64,000 nt of DNA. It comes from Candidatus Mediterraneibacter excrementavium. Lineage in GTDB: Bacteria; Bacillota; Clostridia; Lachnospirales; Lachnospiraceae. The position numbers and the translations under genes were made by a program. Location: the NCBI GenBank assembly GCA_019120275.1, contig DWVL01000008.1, positions 20,490 through 84,489 of the forward strand, given 5' to 3'. Below, one piece after another: positions 62,201-64,000 of this stretch (positions are counted from its first letter, which is position 1; each line of letters starts with the position of its first letter). The notes under the pieces were generated by a model, which saw only the letters and a list, made by a program, of their open reading frames with translations, did not search any database and was not told the DNA's origin.

Positions 62201-63946
62201 CTATTTCAGTCTCCACCCGGCGCTCTGTCTCTGCAGCTCCACCATATGGCGGAAGAGGCCGTTTTGTTTCATCAGTTCCGAAGGGGTTCCCTGCTCTGTC
62301 ACCCTGCCCTCAGAGAGAACAACGATCTTGTCTGCCGCTTCCACGGTGCGCATCCGGTGGGCGATGACCAGAACGGTCTTGCCGGCAAGCAGACGGGAGA
62401 GGGCTTCCTGAACAGCGCTCTCATTTTCCACGTCCAGGCTGGCGGTTGCCTCATCCAGAAGGATGACCGGCGCATCTTTCAAAAGGGCGCGGGCGATGGA
62501 GATCCGCTGCCGCTCGCCGCCGGAGAGGGTGGAGCCGTTCTCGCCGATCATGGTCTGGTAGCCCCGGGGGAGTTCCCGGATAAATTCATCGCATCGGGCG
62601 GCTCTGGCGGCTGCGATCACTTCCTCATCCGAAGCGCCCCGGCGGCCAAGACGGATATTTTCCATCACCGTATCCCGAAACAGCACCACATCCTGGAATA
62701 CCATGGAATAGGAGCGAAGAAGCGTTTCCGGGTCCACTGTGGATACGTCTGTTCCGCCTAAGAGAACCTTCCCGCCGGTGACGTCCCAGAACCGGGCAGC
62801 CAATTTGCAGGCAGTGGATTTCCCACCGCCGGAGGGGCCGATAAGGGCGGTCACTTCGCCCTGCTTTGCAGTGAAGCTTACATCCTCAAGTACACCGTCC
62901 CCCTCCCGGTAGGCGAAGGAGACATGGTCAAAGGTGATGTCATAGTTCTTCGGTGTAAATTCAACTGTCCCCTCCTGCACCGGCTGTTCCAGAATGGAGC
63001 GCATCCGCTCGATCTGCAGTTTGGCGTTGAAGGTGGCGGCGATATTCTGGAGCACAAGCCCCAGCGGGTCGTACAGCCTGGCGGCGGCAAAGAGGAACCC
63101 GAGGAAATAGAGGAAAGAAAGTTTTCCGGCCGCAAGAAGAGCTCCGCCGGTCAGGATGGTGGTTGCCAGACCCAGCCGGAGAAACGCCTGAGCGGAGCAT
63201 ACGAACACGCCGGTTGCCAGCTCTGAGCGGATGGAGCCTTTCTCCATGGCTGCAAGTTTCTTTTCCAGTTTTTCCATGTACGCGTCCTGCCGGCTGCATG
63301 CCTTGATATCCCGGATGGTTTCCAGTCCTTCCTGGATACAGTCGGCGACCGCCCGTTTATTTAAAATATTCTTTGTGCCGAAGGAATCCTGGATCTTCCT
63401 GCTCCCTGCCGTCAGAAGGACCGCAGCAGGCACGACCCACAATATAGCCAGCGCCATCCGCCAGTCGCAAACGAACATGGCGACGCCGATCACCAGCGTG
63501 GAGAAGACGGACGCAAATAACTGCGGCACGTAGTGGGAAAACATCTGGTCCAGACTGGAGCAGTCTGCGATCATGGTGGAGGTCAGGTCGCTTAAGTCCC
63601 GGTTTCCGAAGAAGCTTAAGGGAAGCCGCCTCAGGGTTTCCGCCAGGCTCACCCGCCGGCTGGCGCTCTCTTTATAAGTGGCCAGATACAGGGAAGCATA
63701 CTGGAACCAGTGGAGGACAAACAAAAGGACCAGGACCGCCAGGGCGGAGCCTGTGTAGATCCAGAAGCCCTCCATGGGAATGCCGCCGGTTTCCATGGCA
63801 TCCAAAAGGTGCTGTGCCGTAAACAGGACGGCCCCCACCGGAAGCATCAGGCTTAAGTTGCACACAAAACACCAGATAACGGCTTTTACAAGATCTTTTG
63901 CTCCTTTCTCACTGAGCGCGAATACGTGCTGTAATTTCTTTGTCAT
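62201..63946 (-). CDS. ABC exporter half-transporter (membrane and ATPase domains)
   Basis: A 581-residue fused permease-ATPase. Six membrane helices occupy residues about 20-310; the ATPase follows with Walker A GPSGGGKST near 370, signature LSGGERQR near 475 and VILLDEATASLD. It has a form seen in pairs of such exporters that work as a heterodimer. Its ATG overlaps the stop of an upstream partial frame, which probably encodes the partner or regulator. The substrate is unknown; heme, peptide or drug export are typical. Confidence 0.93.
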   Translation of the reverse strand: MTKKLQHVFALSEKGAKDLVKAVIWCFVCNLSLMLPVGAVLFTAQHLLDAMETGGIPMEGFWIYTGSALAVLVLLFVLHWFQYASLYLATYKESASRRVSLAETLRRLPLSFFGNRDLSDLTSTMIADCSSLDQMFSHYVPQLFASVFSTLVIGVAMFVCDWRMALAILWVVPAAVLLTAGSRKIQDSFGTKNILNKRAVADCIQEGLETIRDIKACSRQDAYMEKLEKKLAAMEKGSIRSELATGVFVCSAQAFLRLGLATTILTGGALLAAGKLSFLYFLGFLFAAARLYDPLGLVLQNIAATFNAKLQIERMRSILEQPVQEGTVEFTPKNYDITFDHVSFAYREGDGVLEDVSFTAKQGEVTALIGPSGGGKSTACKLAARFWDVTGGKVLLGGTDVSTVDPETLLRSYSMVFQDVVLFRDTVMENIRLGRRGASDEEVIAAARAARCDEFIRELPRGYQTMIGENGSTLSGGERQRISIARALLKDAPVILLDEATASLDVENESAVQEALSRLLAGKTVLVIAHRMRTVEAADKIVVLSEGRVTEQGTPSELMKQNGLFRHMVELQRQSAGWRLK

Positions 63947-63999
63947 AATGTCTTTTCCCCCTTTCCGTTTCTGTGCACTGCCTGCCGTGCCTCATGGTA
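63943..63999 (-). CDS. 3' end of an upstream gene, unidentified
   Basis: On the minus strand a frame enters from the window edge and ends at TGA (63945-63943), overlapping the ABC exporter start by ATGA. Only about 18 residues (ending RNGKGEKTL) are seen. It is coupled to the exporter and may be its partner half-transporter or a regulator, but the fragment is too short for assignment. Confidence 0.5.
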   Translation of the reverse strand, partial: YHEARQAVHRNGKGEKTL

Positions 64000-64000
64000 T

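Overview
The window is a chromosomal segment of a spore-forming, anaerobic Firmicute of the class Clostridia, most likely a Lachnospiraceae gut commensal. This rests on AddAB rather than RecBCD, sporulation genes (a SipL-like DUF3794/LysM protein, spoIIR, an alpha/beta SASP-like gene), the DapL aminotransferase route to diaminopimelate, CIRCE control of clpB, and many Clostridia-typical families (DUF1294, DUF1700, DUF4097, DUF3793, DUF4432). Base composition looks moderate (roughly 50% GC by eye). I see no rRNA, tRNA, CRISPR array, insertion sequence or prophage.

Layout. 1-6.7 kb: addB (5' end cut off), addA, a DUF1294 gene and a convergent plsC-type acyltransferase. 6.8-13.1 kb: PrcB-like lipoprotein, SipL-like protein, ispE, an FCD-type GntR regulator, spoIIR, a CDF metal exporter and an acyl-ACP thioesterase. 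13.1-20.3 kb is more accessory: an AT-richer AAA/DUF4143 ATPase behind a threefold repeat, a MalY/PatB aminotransferase, a wrecked AraC/DUF4432 pair, and an alpha/beta hydrolase plus condensation-like acyltransferase pair. 20.3-31.6 kb: HAD phosphatase, glmM, dapL, a PadR-DUF1700-DUF4097-PspC envelope module, a SASP-like gene, a WecB/TagA-like protein, a CdaR-like regulator, ftsEX and a carboxy-terminal protease. 31.6-37.8 kb: an XRE-HTH/aminotransferase fusion under a repeat-decorated promoter, a decayed cell-wall 5'-nucleotidase and clpB behind a CIRCE element. 37.9-46.4 kb: dinB, a membrane acyltransferase, dedA, a glycolipid-type glycosyltransferase with a DUF374-like acyltransferase, an OmpR-family two-component system and an AIM24-family protein. 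46.4-51.7 kb: a type III restriction-modification operon with an unusual third gene encoding a nuclease-like protein. 51.8-60.1 kb: an alpha-galactoside (raffinose/melibiose type) locus: AraC regulator, divergent ABC importer without its own ATPase, GH36 alpha-galactosidase and GH13 amylosucrase-like enzyme, then dapF. 61-64 kb: a flavodoxin/DUF3793 operon with a strong promoter and large palindrome, preceded by an ABC exporter half.

The most interesting points are the reversed-MocR-like XRE/aminotransferase fusion with five copies of its presumed box, the third gene of the type III system, several genes whose Shine-Dalgarno sequence lies in the 3' arm of a hairpin, and a set of clear operator palindromes beside their likely regulators. 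All functional statements are inferred from the sequence and knowledge of families; no database search was run.
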